Shown here piece by piece: positions 63,580-64,000 of a stretch of 64,000 nt of DNA (the stretch's first letter is position 1; the number at the start of each line of letters is the position of its first letter). The stretch is from Seminavis robusta (taxonomy: Eukaryota; Bacillariophyta; Bacillariophyceae; Naviculales; Naviculaceae), in contig CAICTM010000235.1 of the NCBI GenBank assembly GCA_903772945.1, forward strand, positions 23,758 to 87,757. Direction: 5' to 3'. Made by a program: the position numbers and the translations under genes. The notes below the pieces were generated by a model that made no database searches, was not told the DNA's origin, and saw nothing but the letters and a program-made list of their open reading frames with translations.

Positions 63580-64000
63580 TTCAAGCTGCCCCACTGGCCC
63601 TTCCCCATGTTTTTGAACTACCCCCCGGCATTAACTTTGAGGCCTTCTTGTGAACTCTTCTGGAAAAGCCCCAGCAGGAGAACGGTGGTAAGTCTCCTAC
63701 AGAAGCTTACCGTATAAATCCCCCGTGCCCTCACTTTCAAATCCTCAATACTTGACCTCCCAATATTATTCGCAAACCAATCACAGTTCCAATGCAACCA
63801 AAAACGTCATCTCCCGTCCCAACTGTTCCACGAACCACGAACCACGAACCACGTCGGCCAAAGTATCACCTGCGAATAGTCAGAATGATGACACTCAACA
63901 AGGTATGAAGAAAGATGCCGAACTTGCTCACGATCCTATTACCGAATACCCAGTTCCGACGAAGAACGGGAAGCAGAGGAAAAAAAAGACGCCAAGCTCC
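63580..64000 (-). repeat. Right arm of large inverted repeat
   Basis: Reverse complement of 63,014-63,404; ends at the window edge with GCCAAGCTCC. It is about 30 bp longer: for example ACCACGA is present three times near 63,835-63,855 but only once in the left arm, and single bases are regained in several runs. Coding potential was not recognised. Confidence 0.92.

Noticed and set aside
1-64000. tRNA, rRNA, CRISPR or retroelement
   Set aside because: Visual scan for TTCGAATC-type B boxes, reverse transcriptase/integrase motifs and spaced direct repeats gave nothing convincing; GATTCGAATC at 57,150 lacks a tRNA-like context.

Overview
The window is nuclear DNA from a photosynthetic stramenopile, most likely a pennate diatom. 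The evidence is a fucoxanthin-chlorophyll a/c protein with a bipartite plastid presequence (FAP motif at the cleavage site), short GT-AG introns of about 75-140 bp (one of 291 bp), compact spacing with many divergent and convergent pairs, low-complexity Ser/Gln/Asn-rich proteins of a kind common in diatoms, and one 27-residue WAHENGCPWD-type repeat protein. No bacterial operon, complete transposon, CRISPR array, rRNA or tRNA was recognised. Introns were placed by hand from splice consensus, reading phase and protein-family continuity.

Layout, 1-26 kb: a large coiled-coil/Pro-rich protein running off the left edge (-); proteasome beta-4 (+); a plant-type Fpg DNA glycosylase (-); an APH-fold kinase like the N-terminus of ACAD10/11 (-); a six-exon organellar ClpX with an N-terminal zinc finger (-); a low-complexity protein with an HGLTVNELKEMTKARL motif (+); a truncated kinesin motor fragment (-); nucleoporin Nup85 (-); a membrane-anchored GNAT protein (-) divergent from a type II Golgi glycosyltransferase (+); RER1 (-); and a decayed partial copy of a ferroportin-like gene.

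Layout, 26-51 kb: an FMN-dependent 2-hydroxyacid oxidase (-) divergent from the intact ferroportin-like transporter (+); the beta subunit of methylcrotonyl-CoA carboxylase (-); UDP-sugar pyrophosphorylase with a signal peptide (+); a 1213-residue protein of unknown function (+); a THUMP/RlmL-type rRNA methyltransferase (+); the FCP antenna gene (-) divergent from the WAHENGCPWD repeat gene (+); eIF2-alpha (-); TRM112 (+); and a small helical protein (-).

The last 12 kb is structurally abnormal. A 5.7 kb block (51,640-57,325), holding a GT64 exostosin-like glycosyltransferase (+) and a 983-residue CCCH/F-box protein (-), is followed at once by a second copy (57,351-63,012). Where I compared them, the copies differ by single-base insertions and deletions, with no clear substitution outside their left edges. 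Three one-base deletions break the second F-box gene. Immediately after comes a large imperfect inverted repeat (arms 63,014-63,404 and 63,580-64,000). This pattern looks more like an unpolished long-read assembly end (duplicated haplotype plus fold-back) than biology, though a recent real tandem duplication is not excluded.

Most genes are housekeeping: proteostasis (beta-4, ClpX, F-box), ER/Golgi traffic and glycosylation (RER1, the SGT/HPAT-like enzyme, GT64, UDP-sugar synthesis), leucine and hydroxyacid catabolism, and translation (eIF2-alpha, TRM112, rRNA methylase). They are neighbours rather than a functional cluster. I found no convincing undescribed system; the points most worth checking are the duplication/palindrome, the decayed transporter copy, the repeat protein and a few unusual domain combinations.
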